Source: an uncultured Dorea sp. (GTDB lineage: Bacteria > Bacillota > Clostridia > Lachnospirales > Lachnospiraceae). Taken from it: a DNA stretch of 64,000 nt. The stretch lies in contig CAPEBR010000016.1 in the NCBI GenBank assembly GCA_948602995.1, forward strand, positions 15,354 through 79,353, in the 5' to 3' direction. The position numbers and the translations under genes are program-made. A model generated the notes under the pieces. It worked only from the letters and a program-made list of their open reading frames with translations. It was not told where the DNA came from and searched no databases. Of the stretch, positions 35,784-43,634 are shown one piece after another (the stretch's first letter is position 1; every line of letters begins with the position of its first letter).

Positions 35784-35959
35784 CATTAGCCTTTGTGTTA
35801 TGTAGATTTATGATCTTTAAAGTCATGTCTGTTCATAGCTTCTGAGTGGACATGGCTTCTTTTTTTGGGCATTTGGAAAGAATGTGTTACATAGAACTTG
35901 AATTGATGGGCTTCAGAAAAAGTAGCGCAGAGGCTCTTCGGCAAGGGATTTGGTGATTC

Positions 35960-36092
35960 GTTACTGTTCACTCCGTTCACAGTAACATTCGCAAATCCAT
36001 TTAAAATTCGCTTCGCAAATGGGATCTGCTCACACCTGAATCATTTTCTTACGGATTTTGCAGTAAATGCAAAGTCCTGTGAGAACAGTAAC
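35960..36092. repeat. GTTACTGTTCAC repeat family, full copy
   Basis: A 133-base element with ends GTTACTGTTCAC and GAACAGTAAC, internal arms TTCGCAAATCCATTTAAAATTCGCTTCGC, and the TTACGGATTTTGCAGTAAATGC hairpin. It is nearly the reverse complement of the copy at 39006-39137. It fills the gap between the M24 gene and the broken reductase gene. Confidence 0.75.
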
Positions 36093-36141
36093 AGTGATTC
36101 ATAGAGACATTCTATAAATACAGATCAACAAGGAGGGAAAC

Positions 36142-36780
36142 CATGAGGTTAGAGATTGGGAATTTCTATGTGAAGGATATTGTTTTTGGCAATGAACGAT
36201 CCTTAAAGGACGGTGTGTTCACGATCAATAAAGAACTGCCCGAATATTAAGGAACTTTACAGGGAGCACGGCAAAACCATCAACTTCCTTGGTGTCATTA
36301 TGTCTAACTTGAATGTTGCCCTGGAGCAGAAGGAAAGATCCGCTCTCTTTGTAGCACAGATTGCAAAGAGTCTCGGAGCAGACGGCGCAGTAGCTTCCGA
36401 TTCCAAAGAGAGATATGGTTCCGATTGCCCCTGCTGTTAAAGACTTAAAGCAGGCGAGGATCGTACTGGTAAATACGGGCGGTATCGTTCCGGCAGATAA
36501 TCCGGACCGGATCCAGTCCGCATCCGCAACCCGCTGGGGACGTTACGACATATCCGGAACAGAGGCATTAAAAGGAGGAGAATATAAGACCATCCATGCA
36601 GGCTTCGACCCGGCTGCAGCCGATGCAGACCCGAATGTCATTACACCCGCTGATGCTCTTAAGGTGCTGGAAAAGGAAGAAGTTTTCGGAAGCCTAAGGA
36701 AGACCAGTGGAAGCTCCGCTACCACAGGACAAAAGCGGCTTTAGAGGCACTGGCAACTGACATCAAAGAACAGACTGTAT
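36142..36780 (+). pseudogene. Broken glycine/sarcosine/betaine reductase component B gene(s)
   Basis: Three pieces in different frames look like parts of the Grd component B proteins. The first (MRLEIGNFYVKDIVFGNERS) is the usual N-terminus of the alpha subunit. The second (KELYREHGKTINFLGVIMSN ... GADGAVAS) matches a later part of the same subunit. The third (ARIVLVNTGGIVPADNPDRIQ ... DADPNVITPADALKVLEKE) matches the middle of the beta subunit, which in intact genes contains selenocysteine. Large deletions and frameshifts join them. A clear AAGGAGGG start survives. The neighbouring BCCT fragment suggests a former betaine reductase locus. Confidence 0.7.
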
Positions 36781-36835
36781 TCCGTGTATAATGCGGGAAA
36801 TAGTCTTTCAATACATTGGTAACCCTTCCATAACA

Positions 36836-36864
36836 GGTCTGCACAGGAGACCACTGTGCAGACC
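36836..36864. terminator. Hairpin after the broken reductase gene
   Basis: GGTCTGCACAG and CTGTGCAGACC form an 11-pair stem with a seven-base loop. There is no strong T-run. It probably terminated the former reductase transcript. Confidence 0.5.
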
Positions 36865-36887
36865 TGGATTAACACAGGAGACTCGAT

Positions 36888-37172
36888 TTGGAGAAAAAGA
36901 AAGAAAATATGGTTTTTTACATTTCACTTGTTCTGATTGCAATTATGGCAATATGGTTAGTAGCTCTTAATGACAGCTTTACAATCGTATCGAACGGTGC
37001 CTTTTTATTTCTTACAACAGACTTTGGGTGGCTATATATGATTGCGATGATTGTACTCTTGGTATTCGTTGTATATATAGCATTTGGAAAATACGGGAAA
37101 ATCCGTCTTGGGAGTGACGATTCAAGACCGGAGTACCGCAATCTGACATGGTTTGGCCTGCCCATCTTAAAT
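36888..37172 (+). pseudogene. BCCT family (betaine/choline/carnitine) transporter, N-terminal fragment
   Basis: About 95 residues containing two membrane segments and the opening FTIVSNGAFLFLTTDFGWLY ... GSDDSRPEYRNLTWFG of a BCCT carrier, which normally has twelve segments and over 500 residues. The gene is cut off where a GTTACTGTTCAC repeat fragment begins at 37168. It uses a TTG start after CAGGAG. Such carriers import glycine betaine, matching the broken reductase next to it. Confidence 0.75.
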
Positions 37173-37257
37173 TCGCTTCGCGAATAGGATTTGCTCATTC
37201 TTGAGTCACTTTCTTACGGTCTGTGCAGTGAATGCACAGACCTGTGTGAATAGTAAC
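37168..37257. repeat. GTTACTGTTCAC repeat family, partial copy inside the BCCT remnant
   Basis: Begins with AAATTCGCTTCGCGAATAGG and ends with the GTGTGAATAGTAAC terminus; the central hairpin here reads TCTGTGCAGTGAATGCACAGA, different in sequence from other copies but the same in shape. It marks the truncation point of the BCCT gene. Confidence 0.65.
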
Positions 37258-37398
37258 CCTTCCTGCGCCAATGTCCGGCATTGCCTGGTCAGACAGGTCT
37301 TGCCAGCCCTTTTGATGAATTTATGTTTTTGCCCTGAGCTCACATATTTCCTGCCTTCGAATATACTATACCATTAGTATTTCAAGGAGGATTCATAT

Positions 37399-38460
37399 AT
37401 GAAAAAGCGGTTATTGGCGCTTTGTCTTGTTGCGGTAATGGCGGTGTTGTTATTGCCTGCGTGTTCACAGAAGGAGGAGAAGAGCGAGAAAACGACAGCT
37501 TCGACTACAGATGAAAAACCGGATGCTGCAAAGGAGAAGCTTCCGACGGTAGAAAAGGTAGTGCTAAATGAGGTTGCCCACTCTATTTTTTATGCTCCTA
37601 TGTATGTGGCAATTGAAGAGGAGTATTTTGAAGAGGAAGGGATTGATTTGGAGCTTGTTACTGGTTTTGGAGCAGATAAAACTATGACAGCAGTTATTTC
37701 GGGAAGTGCGGACATTGGTTTTATGGGTTCTGAAGCATCTATTTATACTTATAATGAAGGTGCAAATGATTATGTTGTGAATTTTGCACAGCTTACACAG
37801 CGTGCCGGGAATTTCCTTGTGGCCCGGGAGGAAATGCCTGATTTCACATGGGAGAGTCTAAAAGATAAGGATGTGCTGGGAGGTAGAAAGGGCGGTATGC
37901 CTGAGATGGTATTTGAGTATATTCTGAAGAAGAACAACATTGACCCGGAAAAGGATGTCAGAATAAATCAGAGCATCGACTTTGGTTCCACTGCCGCCGC
38001 CTTTTCGGAGGGGCAGGGAGATTTTACAGTTGAGTTTGAACCGGGGGCAACGAATCTTGAAAAGGAAGGGAAAGGCTATGTTGTGGCATCGCTGGGAACA
38101 GACAGCGGATATGTACCATACACTGCTTTTTCTGCAAAGCAGAGCTATATAGAAAAAAATCCTGAGACAATTCAGGGCTTTACAAATGCCCTGCAAAAGG
38201 GAATGGATTATGTACAGTCCCACACCCCGGAGGAGATTGCAGCGGTAATCGAACCCCAGTTTAAGGAAACAGACCTGGAAACCATCACAACAATCGTAAA
38301 ACGCTATTATGACCAGGATACATGGAAATCTGATCTGATTTTTGAAAAGGAAAGCTTTGAGCTCCTTCAGGATATACTGGAGGAGGCAGGAGAGCTGGAT
38401 AAGAGGGCGCCATACGAGGACCTGGTAACCACAGAATATGCTGAAAAATCAGTAAAATAA
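37399..38460 (+). CDS. ABC transporter substrate-binding lipoprotein (SsuA/NMT1 type)
   Basis: A 353-residue binding protein with a signal peptide and lipobox (LLLPACSQ), a low-complexity linker, and the NMT1/THI5-like domain (VALNEVAHSIFYAPMYVAIEEEYFEEEGIDLELV, then FGADKTMTAVISGSADIGFMG). This type binds sulfonates, pyrimidine precursors or similar. No permease or ATPase gene is adjacent, so it is an orphan here, perhaps because of rearrangement in this repeat-rich region. AAGGAGG precedes the start. Confidence 0.88.
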   Translation: MKKRLLALCLVAVMAVLLLPACSQKEEKSEKTTASTTDEKPDAAKEKLPTVEKVVLNEVAHSIFYAPMYVAIEEEYFEEEGIDLELVTGFGADKTMTAVISGSADIGFMGSEASIYTYNEGANDYVVNFAQLTQRAGNFLVAREEMPDFTWESLKDKDVLGGRKGGMPEMVFEYILKKNNIDPEKDVRINQSIDFGSTAAAFSEGQGDFTVEFEPGATNLEKEGKGYVVASLGTDSGYVPYTAFSAKQSYIEKNPETIQGFTNALQKGMDYVQSHTPEEIAAVIEPQFKETDLETITTIVKRYYDQDTWKSDLIFEKESFELLQDILEEAGELDKRAPYEDLVTTEYAEKSVK

Positions 38461-38467
38461 ATATTGT

Positions 38468-38507
38468 ATTGGGGACGGGGCATTTTTAAAAATGCCCCGT
38501 CCCCAAT
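38468..38507. repeat. TTGGGGACGGGG palindromic repeat, copy 4
   Basis: A 40-base perfect inverted repeat with arms ATTGGGGACGGGGCATTTTT, lying just after the binding-protein gene and just before the end of a convergent gene. Confidence 0.8.
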
Positions 38508-38516
38508 TGCATCATT

Positions 38517-38849
38517 TTATCCGAATATACCGAACAGGCCTTTTTTCTTTGTTTTTGCTGTGCTTTTCGTTGTGCGTGCGTTCTGTCCGCTCCTGGACGG
38601 GGAGCGGTGATAGCGGACGGCCTTGTGCAGTTGATAGACAGATTCCTTGCTGGTGCACCAGCTGAACGGGACATCAATATCCCGAAATCTGTCACGAAGC
38701 CGTTCGAACTCCTGGTCAGTGATACCTTTGTCACTGCCAGGAACCCGGTTTTCAAAAACCTCGTCGAAGATGTCCCTGATTTTGATAAACTTTGCAGGAT
38801 TGTCTGTTATCAACTTCTGAACCTGTTCCATTAATTCTCTCTGTTCCAT
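38517..38849 (-). CDS. Hypothetical protein with basic tail (110 aa)
   Basis: I do not recognise it. The first 85 residues look like a compact helical domain (MEQRELMEQVQKLITDNPAK and a later KGITDQEFERLRDRF); the last 25 are rich in Lys, Arg, Ser and Thr and end KGLFGIFG. The start at 38849 follows GAGAGGAGCAGC; a longer open frame upstream runs through the repeat and the tRNA and is not credible. Upstream lies a nested dyad (ATACCTATC / GATAGGTAT around TAGACAGT / ACTGTCTA) that could be its operator. Confidence 0.6.
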   Translation of the reverse strand: MEQRELMEQVQKLITDNPAKFIKIRDIFDEVFENRVPGSDKGITDQEFERLRDRFRDIDVPFSWCTSKESVYQLHKAVRYHRSPSRSGQNARTTKSTAKTKKKGLFGIFG

Positions 38850-39005
38850 AGCTGCTCCTCTCTTGAATGGATACCTATCTAGACAGTAGAAACTGTCTAA
38901 TAAATCAGGATAGGTATAAAGGTTGATTTTTATGTAGTTTAATATAGATTGTGAATAATTGCAAGTGTATATTGTGAAATCTACAGAAAAGGTAACCCCC
39001 ATATA

Positions 39006-39137
39006 GTTACTGTTCACACAGGACTTTGCATTTACTGCAAAGTCCGTAAAAAAATGATTCAGGTGTGAGCAAATCCCATTCGCGAAGCGAATTTTAAATG
39101 GATTTGCGAATGTTACTGTGAACGGAGTGAACAGTAA
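39006..39137. repeat. GTTACTGTTCAC repeat family, full copy
   Basis: A 132-base element starting GTTACTGTTCACACAGGACT and ending GTGAACAGTAAC, inverted relative to the copy at 35960. It sits about 80 bases before the tRNA gene at the edge of the accessory island. Confidence 0.75.
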
Positions 39138-39214
39138 CCCCCATATAAGAAAAAATGCAAAAAATTTGATAAAAATCTTTTCTTTTTTTGCAGTTAGTGC
39201 TATAATTTCTGTAT

Positions 39215-39287
39215 GGGGTATTAGCGCAGTTGGGAGCGCGCAACATTCGCATTGTTGAGGCCAGGGGTTCGAATCCCCTATACTCCA
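39215..39287 (+). tRNA. tRNA-Ala (anticodon CGC)
   Basis: A 73-base cloverleaf. Acceptor stem GGGGTAT pairs with ATACTCC and contains the G3-U70 wobble that marks alanine tRNAs. D stem GCGC/GCGC, anticodon stem CAACA/TGTTG with loop TTCGCAT (anticodon CGC at positions 34-36), T stem AGGGG/CCCCT with loop TTCGAAT, discriminator A. CCA is not encoded. It reads GCG codons. It lies at the left border of the accessory island; I found no second copy of its 3' end at the right border. Confidence 0.93.
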
Positions 39288-39373
39288 CTTATGAGGGCAC
39301 TCGACGAACACCCGAAGCCGTGGTAATTGTTATCCGCTTCGGAATCGTCTTGGCCTGTAAGCTCTAGATTTGA

Positions 39374-39439
39374 CCATATTTGAGCTTTTAGGTCAGGGGC
39401 TTATAAAATGCTTAACGGGCAGTTAAAATGCAAATATGG
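39374..39439. repeat. Island hairpin repeat, copy A (inverted)
   Basis: CCATATTTG and CAAATATGG bracket a 66-base imperfect palindrome. Its reverse complement shares the core TTTTATAAGCCC and the right arm with copies at 42702-42777 and 46440-46505, so this copy is in the opposite orientation. The similarity to the 42.7 kb copy extends outward through a GGACTC flank. Confidence 0.7.
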
Positions 39440-39460
39440 AGACCGTGGGAGTCCAGAAGG

Positions 39461-39691
39461 CTATTTTGGACTCTTTCTTTCTTCAAAAAATACTCTTGTG
39501 TATTCACCTTTTAAAAGCCTAAGCTGATTAAGATAAGCAATGGCCTTACGGAAGCAATGCGTTTGGATTTTATCGACATTTATGCTTTCATAATGCTCAC
39601 AAATTTTAGATAAATGCGTAATTACATCATCAAGCTCAGGATCCGGCCTTTCTTTGCTGCTTCCATTCTGTCTGAAATTATATCGCTGCAC
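39461..39691 (-). CDS. Hypothetical island protein (76 aa)
   Basis: Not recognised. A short hydrophilic, probably helical protein. Its start lies inside the end of the upstream gene on the same strand (overlap 39622-39691 in another frame), an arrangement common in phages and integrative elements. No clear ribosome binding site, so translation may depend on coupling. Confidence 0.45.
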   Translation of the reverse strand: MQRYNFRQNGSSKERPDPELDDVITHLSKICEHYESINVDKIQTHCFRKAIAYLNQLRLLKGEYTRVFFEERKSPK

Positions 39692-39942
39692 TGCTCAATA
39701 TAATCAGCAACGCCATTCCATATACGATAGTTAGAGGTCAGCTTTTTTACCTGCTCAAAAATTTCCATACAATCAGAACAAGCAAGGAGTTTTTTAAACA
39801 TTGATTCTGTAATAACAACATAAGGAACAAACTCATTACCATAGCAGTCTGTCATAAAATCTTTCTTTGTACGCTGTGTCATTGCTACGCAAACCATATT
39901 TTTACTATCTTTAAAATGTCCGATTGCTGCATATACCTTCAT
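39622..39942 (-). CDS. Hypothetical island protein (106 aa)
   Basis: Starts MKVYAAIGHFKDSKNMVCVAMTQ after AGGTAAATCA. The protein is small, mixed alpha/beta in appearance, with a helical C-terminal half. I do not know its function; proteins of this look occur in Firmicute prophages and conjugative elements. An insertion sequence lies 24 bases upstream of the start codon and probably separates the gene from its original promoter. Confidence 0.5.
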   Translation of the reverse strand: MKVYAAIGHFKDSKNMVCVAMTQRTKKDFMTDCYGNEFVPYVVITESMFKKLLACSDCMEIFEQVKKLTSNYRIWNGVADYIEQCSDIISDRMEAAKKGRILSLMM

Positions 39943-39966
39943 TTGATTTACCTCCGTGTGTTTCAT

Positions 39967-41893
39967 GGTAGTGTCAAATCTACCACTATATTTTTTGTCA
40001 CAAACCTTATAATTCCAAGGATTACACCACTTTTTCAAGAGAAAAAGCAATGACCTCCCTTTTTTGTGTCAATACTATTACTAACCCACAAACACTGAAA
40101 GGAAAATCATTGCTTATGGATATTATTACCTATTTACTCTCACTCATTCAATCTCTTTACCAGCAAAACTGCTGGTTGATCAACTTTATCTGCAGATACA
40201 TCCCTCTGAAACAGTGGGCCTTTGATGATTCCCATTCCCCAAAATACCAGAAGTTCAAGATTGATGAGCTCCCTCTTATCACCGACTTCCGCCAGGACTG
40301 GACTTATAAAGAATTACTCCCTTACTTCGAAAAACGTTATGGTAAAAAGATACGCCCTGTCAGCCGCCGCTCAGAATGCGATATCCCGGATGACTGTACC
40401 TGCCCCCGCTGTAATGCGCCGAAACCTTTCCTTTACAAAAACAATGGTTCCAAAGGGCAGCTTCTCTGCAAAATCTGCAGCGCAAGGTTCTCACCGGATG
40501 AAAGCCGCTTCTCCTCTGTGAAACTACGCTGCCCTCACTGCGGCAATACCCTGGTTCCCAAGAAAGAACGCAAACACTTTATCATCCATAAGTGCGTCAA
40601 TCCCAAATGCCCTTATTATCTCTACAACATGGGGAAAGTGGATAAGGAAGACCTCCGGGAGGATTACGGCAAAAACAAATATAAACTCCACTATATCTAC
40701 CGTGAGTTCACGATGGATTTTTTCAGCATGGATCTAAATACACTGCCTAAAAATGCCTCCTCCCTGAAATTCAGCAAACATAATGCCCACGTAATGTCCC
40801 TGTGCCTGACCCTCCATGTCAGCCTTGGCCTCTCCCTGCGAAAAACCTCGCAGGCTATGGGAGACCTGTATAACATCAGCATTTCCCACCAGCAGATCGC
40901 CAACTACTGCAAAACCGCCGCTATCTGCATTAAGCCTTTTGTTGACCAATACCCCTACGAAAAAGGAGAAGTATTTACTGCCGATGAAACCTATATAAAA
41001 ATCCGCGGTATCAAAACTTATGTCTGGCTCATTATGAACGCCGCGTCCCGGTCCATCATTGGCTACCAGATATCTGATAACCGTGGCGTCGGTCCCTGCA
41101 TCCTCGCCATGCATATGGCTTTCCGGGGGCTTACAAAGCTGCCGGAAAACTTTAAGTTCATTGCTGACGGTTACAGCGCCTACCCACTCGCCGCAATGGA
41201 ATTCGTAAAAAGGCTGGGGAAAGATTTTACCTTCAAAATCACCCAGGTGATCGGGCTTACCAACGACGATGCCGTTTCTGCAGAACACCGTCCGTTCAAG
41301 CAGATGATTGAACGCCTCAACCGCACCTATAAGGCCTCTTACCGTCACACAAACGGCTTTGACAACATCGACGGTGCTAATTACGATCTTGCCCTCTGGG
41401 TCGCATACTATAACTTTCTCCGTCCGCATAAACACAAGAAATACAACGTACTCAACGAAGTGGAAATGCTGCAGGGGGCCGACAACATGCCGGGTAAATG
41501 GCAGCTTCTCATCTTCCTCGGTCAGCAGACGATCCTGAACATGCAGAAAAATGGAAGACCTGCACCGGAGCGGAGCTGTTGTCAATAGAACCGTGGAATA
41601 CCGGAGCAGACGGCAGCGCCGTCTGTGAGGATATGCCGCGAAAGTCTGTTGACATAAGGCTCACGGATTATCCTGTTTAGCAGAAAAGGGGCAACTGCGC
41701 CCTTTTCCTGCCTTCCGGCGGGGACGGGTTCGGGCAGAGCCCGAAAGTGGGTCAAGGGACTGGTCCCTTGTGGGTTCTTAGGGCAACGCCCTAAGCCCTC
41801 GGAGAGCTTTTCGGAATCAATATCTGCAGTTTTCAAGGTTCATTTGAGCCTATTTTTTTCAGCTCGTTTTTTCATAGATTACTTGACACTACC
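39967..41893 (+). mobile_element. Insertion sequence with DDE transposase (1.93 kb)
   Basis: Terminal inverted repeats GGTAGTGTCAA at 39967-39977 and its mirror (TTGACACTACC) at 41883-41893 bracket one transposase gene. The first bases past the repeat also match loosely. I could not see a clear target duplication in the flanks, so either the duplication has decayed or the borders are slightly off. It is inserted just upstream of the 106-aa gene and beside a leader repeat. Confidence 0.75.
40116..41588 (+). CDS. DDE transposase, IS6-like with zinc-ribbon N-terminus
   Basis: About 490 residues. The N-terminal half has several paired cysteines (CPRCNAPKP, CKICSARFS, CPHCGN, CVNPKCPYY), i.e. zinc-binding ribbons for DNA recognition. 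The C-terminal catalytic core has the first Asp in TADETYIKIRG, the second in FIADGYSAY and the Glu in FKQMIERLNRTYK, an IS6/IS240-like DDE layout. The frame opens at 40050 but the first 22 codons look non-coding. Appears intact. Exact IS family not certain. Confidence 0.82.
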   Translation: MDIITYLLSLIQSLYQQNCWLINFICRYIPLKQWAFDDSHSPKYQKFKIDELPLITDFRQDWTYKELLPYFEKRYGKKIRPVSRRSECDIPDDCTCPRCNAPKPFLYKNNGSKGQLLCKICSARFSPDESRFSSVKLRCPHCGNTLVPKKERKHFIIHKCVNPKCPYYLYNMGKVDKEDLREDYGKNKYKLHYIYREFTMDFFSMDLNTLPKNASSLKFSKHNAHVMSLCLTLHVSLGLSLRKTSQAMGDLYNISISHQQIANYCKTAAICIKPFVDQYPYEKGEVFTADETYIKIRGIKTYVWLIMNAASRSIIGYQISDNRGVGPCILAMHMAFRGLTKLPENFKFIADGYSAYPLAAMEFVKRLGKDFTFKITQVIGLTNDDAVSAEHRPFKQMIERLNRTYKASYRHTNGFDNIDGANYDLALWVAYYNFLRPHKHKKYNVLNEVEMLQGADNMPGKWQLLIFLGQQTILNMQKNGRPAPERSCCQ

Positions 41894-41910
41894 TTTGTGT
41901 TTGTTTTATT

Positions 41911-41957
41911 TGATAAATTTATTTTAACGTGTTTGCTAGATTTCGTATGCCGACGTA
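41911..41957. repeat. Leader repeat CGTCGGCATACG...GCAAACACG, copy 1
   Basis: On the minus strand reads CGTCGGCATACGAAATCTAG then CAAACACGTTAAAATAAATTT. Shared core with copies at 42545, 43083 and 44374. This copy lies directly right of the insertion sequence and probably belonged to the promoter region of the gene at 39942 before the insertion. Confidence 0.6.
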
Positions 41958-42280
41958 ACCGCCAGGATTTAAGCAACTTTGCTATGCGGTTCTGCCAGAA
42001 CTTACGAAATGGGCAGCAAGGGCAGCAGTTTCAACATGCCTGCTGTTTGACCCGCTGCTACCCCAAAGCCTTGATTTTACTGGTCTTTTCTTATATTGCA
42101 GCAAAAGCAGCAGATATTTTATAAATAAAAAATATAAGAAATAAGAATATATGTATGAACTCTTAATTCTTAATTTATAAAAGTTAAATAAGTATAGGTT
42201 GAATTTGCTGCTCTGCTGCTGCAGGGGCTTGGGATGCCCCGGCAGTACGGACCGCCCGGTTTCCCGGACGGCCCTTGCTC

Positions 42281-42433
42281 TTAGCGTTTGAAGAGTTTTT
42301 CGTATTCTTTTGCTTCTTCGGTCTTTGCCCATTCTTCATAGGCTTTTCTGTTTTCTGGATTCGCATAAAACTTATTGGCTTCTTCCAGAAGGTAGATCAG
42401 CGTGCGCCTTTCAATTTCTCTCGTTACACCCAT
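42281..42433 (-). CDS. Small hypothetical phage/island protein (50 aa)
   Basis: A short helical, charged protein starting MGVTREIERRTLIYLLEEAN and ending KEYEKLFKR. It is preceded by a leader with an attenuator-like hairpin (GCTACAATA / TATTGTAGC) and the repeat at 42491-42593. The reading frame and codon use look genuine, and the same leader precedes the 45-aa gene to the right. Function unknown. The spacer 41958-42280 to its left holds no convincing gene, only AT-rich sequence and CAGCAG-rich patches. Confidence 0.55.
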   Translation of the reverse strand: MGVTREIERRTLIYLLEEANKFYANPENRKAYEEWAKTEEAKEYEKLFKR

Positions 42434-42490
42434 TTACTTTTTACTGAACTCGTGCTACAATAACCTTTGTTAGAGGAGGTATTGTAGCTT

Positions 42491-42593
42491 CGGCTCTTTC
42501 TCCTTTCTGGGTCGGCTGTTGGAGCAGTCGGCCCGTATTTGTCTCTTGACATTATTTATAATAACGTGTTTGCCGAAATGCGTATGCCGACGT
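42491..42593 (-). repeat. 100-bp direct repeat with leader core, copy 2
   Basis: This stretch is almost identical to 43030-43130, from CTCTTTCTCCTTTCTGGGTC through TTATAATAACGTG to CGTATGCCGACG. On the minus strand it lies upstream of a small gene and contains TATTATAAAT, a plausible -10 region, and the paired CGGCATAC / CGGCAAAC motif, a possible operator. The duplicated stretch therefore looks like a promoter/leader cassette. Confidence 0.7.
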
Positions 42594-42701
42594 AACAGCC
42601 GGAGATTCCGTGTTTTTCCTGTGTGCTTTTACTAATAGCGCTAAAAGAGAGTAACGGTCGAAGGTCAAGGCCTGATATAAAACTCATTTTAAGGCATCCA
42701 G

Positions 42702-42777
42702 GACGTCCATATTTGAGTTTTATAATCAGGGCTAGTATTTTATAAGCCCAAGGTCTTAAAACTCGAATATGGACGTC
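42702..42777. repeat. Island hairpin repeat, copy B
   Basis: Arms GACGTCCATATTTGAGTTTTA and mirror pair over 21 positions with one mismatch, around a core with GGGCTAG and TATAAGCCC. Related to copies at 39374 and 46440. It is non-coding. Confidence 0.75.
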
Positions 42778-42800
42778 TGGTGAGTCCGGGTTAGAAAGAA

Positions 42801-42830
42801 AACGGCCGCCCGTTTTGATGGGCGGCCGTT
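42801..42830 (-). terminator. Rho-independent terminator of the 45-aa gene
   Basis: AACGGCCGCCC and its mirror form an 11-pair GC-rich stem with an eight-base loop, immediately after the 45-aa gene stop and followed by TTCTTTCT on the minus strand. Confidence 0.8.
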
Positions 42831-42833
42831 TTC

Positions 42834-42971
42834 TTACTCCATATTCCATTGAATGGCAGCATCTACTGAATGACCGTCTTCAATTCTCATGACGATTTCC
42901 TCAATCTCTTCTTCGGTAAAACCATCTTCGCGAAGCATTAAGATAAGTTCTTCAAAATCTTTATCGCTCAT
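42834..42971 (-). CDS. Small acidic hypothetical protein (45 aa)
   Basis: Starts MSDKDFEELILMLREDGFTEE; acidic, helical, with a pattern (GFTEEEIEEIV ... GHSVDAAI) like UBA-type or helix-hairpin small domains. It has a conserved leader with hairpin GCTCAATAAC / GTTATTGTAGC, the same kind as the 50-aa gene, and its own strong terminator, so it is very probably a real gene. An anti-defence or regulatory role is possible but only a guess. Confidence 0.6.
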   Translation of the reverse strand: MSDKDFEELILMLREDGFTEEEIEEIVMRIEDGHSVDAAIQWNME

Positions 42972-43029
42972 TGCTTTTCTGTTGAACTCGTGCTACAATA
43001 ACTTTTGGGATTGGGGTTATTGAGCACTT

Positions 43030-43130
43030 GCTCTTTCTCCTTTCTGGGTCGGCTGTTGGAGCAGTCGGCCCGTATTTGTCTCTTGACATTATTTATAATA
43101 ACGTGTTTGCCGAAATGCGTATGCCGACGA
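43030..43130 (-). repeat. 100-bp direct repeat with leader core, copy 3
   Basis: Near-identical to 42491-42593. It serves the 45-aa gene on the minus strand and borders the divergent 68-aa gene on the plus strand, so the core may hold control sites for both. Confidence 0.7.
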
Positions 43131-43187
43131 AACAAACGGAAATTCGGCGGCATCGCTGTACAATACCGCCGAAAGAGAGGATGAGAG

Positions 43188-43394
43188 ATGAGAGTTAATT
43201 TTTCAGACACTGAAATTGTGTATTTATACGGTACCTTGTTAAAAGGTTTGGAAGAAATGGAAAAGCAGAAAAAATTAAACCGCGATAATATTAAATTACA
43301 TAAACGGCTTATTGCGTCTTTAGAGAATGATAACCCGCAGCTTAAGATTGTTCGTCTTCATCAAGAAAAGACAGGTCAAAATCAGAAGGCTTAA
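43188..43394 (+). CDS. Hypothetical protein (68 aa)
   Basis: Starts MRVNFSDTEIVYLYGTLLKG after GAGAGGATGAGAG; the rest is a Lys-rich helix. A TACAAT box at 43159 could be its -10. It is divergent from the 45-aa gene and its end overlaps the convergent 76-aa membrane protein by about 50 bases. Unrecognised; typical of phage early genes. Confidence 0.55.
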   Translation: MRVNFSDTEIVYLYGTLLKGLEEMEKQKKLNRDNIKLHKRLIASLENDNPQLKIVRLHQEKTGQNQKA

Positions 43395-43572
43395 ATCCGG
43401 GAAGATTTCCTCGTTTACATTCTTTTTGTAAACGCTTAAACCAGGTTTTAACCGATTCTCCCTCGTGGGTTCCGCTTTTATTATCTGACCATAGTTGCAT
43501 GAATATCGCGAATGAACTTATCGCATTGCACAAACAAGCGATACAACAAATTATCAATAGCGCTTTTTCCAT
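43342..43572 (-). CDS. Small membrane protein (76 aa)
   Basis: One N-terminal membrane segment (LLIICCIACLCNAISSFAIF) followed by a charged cytoplasmic tail. AAGGAGG lies upstream at ideal spacing. It follows the 43-aa membrane protein on the same strand. Probable phage or island gene; function unknown. Confidence 0.55.
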   Translation of the reverse strand: MEKALLIICCIACLCNAISSFAIFMQLWSDNKSGTHEGESVKTWFKRLQKECKRGNLPGFKPSDFDLSFLDEDEQS

Positions 43573-43634
43573 ATTAGGGCCTCCTTTTTATTTTTATTAT
43601 ATCGCGCTTGTTTACGCTAAGGAGCCCCTTTTTA

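Noticed and set aside
36142..36780. Two or three separate small genes
   Set aside because: Each piece matches a different part of the Grd component B subunits in a different frame, so a decayed gene explains them better.
38517..39311. 264-aa protein on the minus strand
   Set aside because: The upstream part of this long open frame runs through the tRNA and a palindromic repeat; the real start is at 38849 after GAGGAGCAGC.
39955..41905. Target-site duplication of the insertion sequence
   Set aside because: Flanks (TGTTTCAT and TTTGTGTT) are not the same; a duplication could not be supported.
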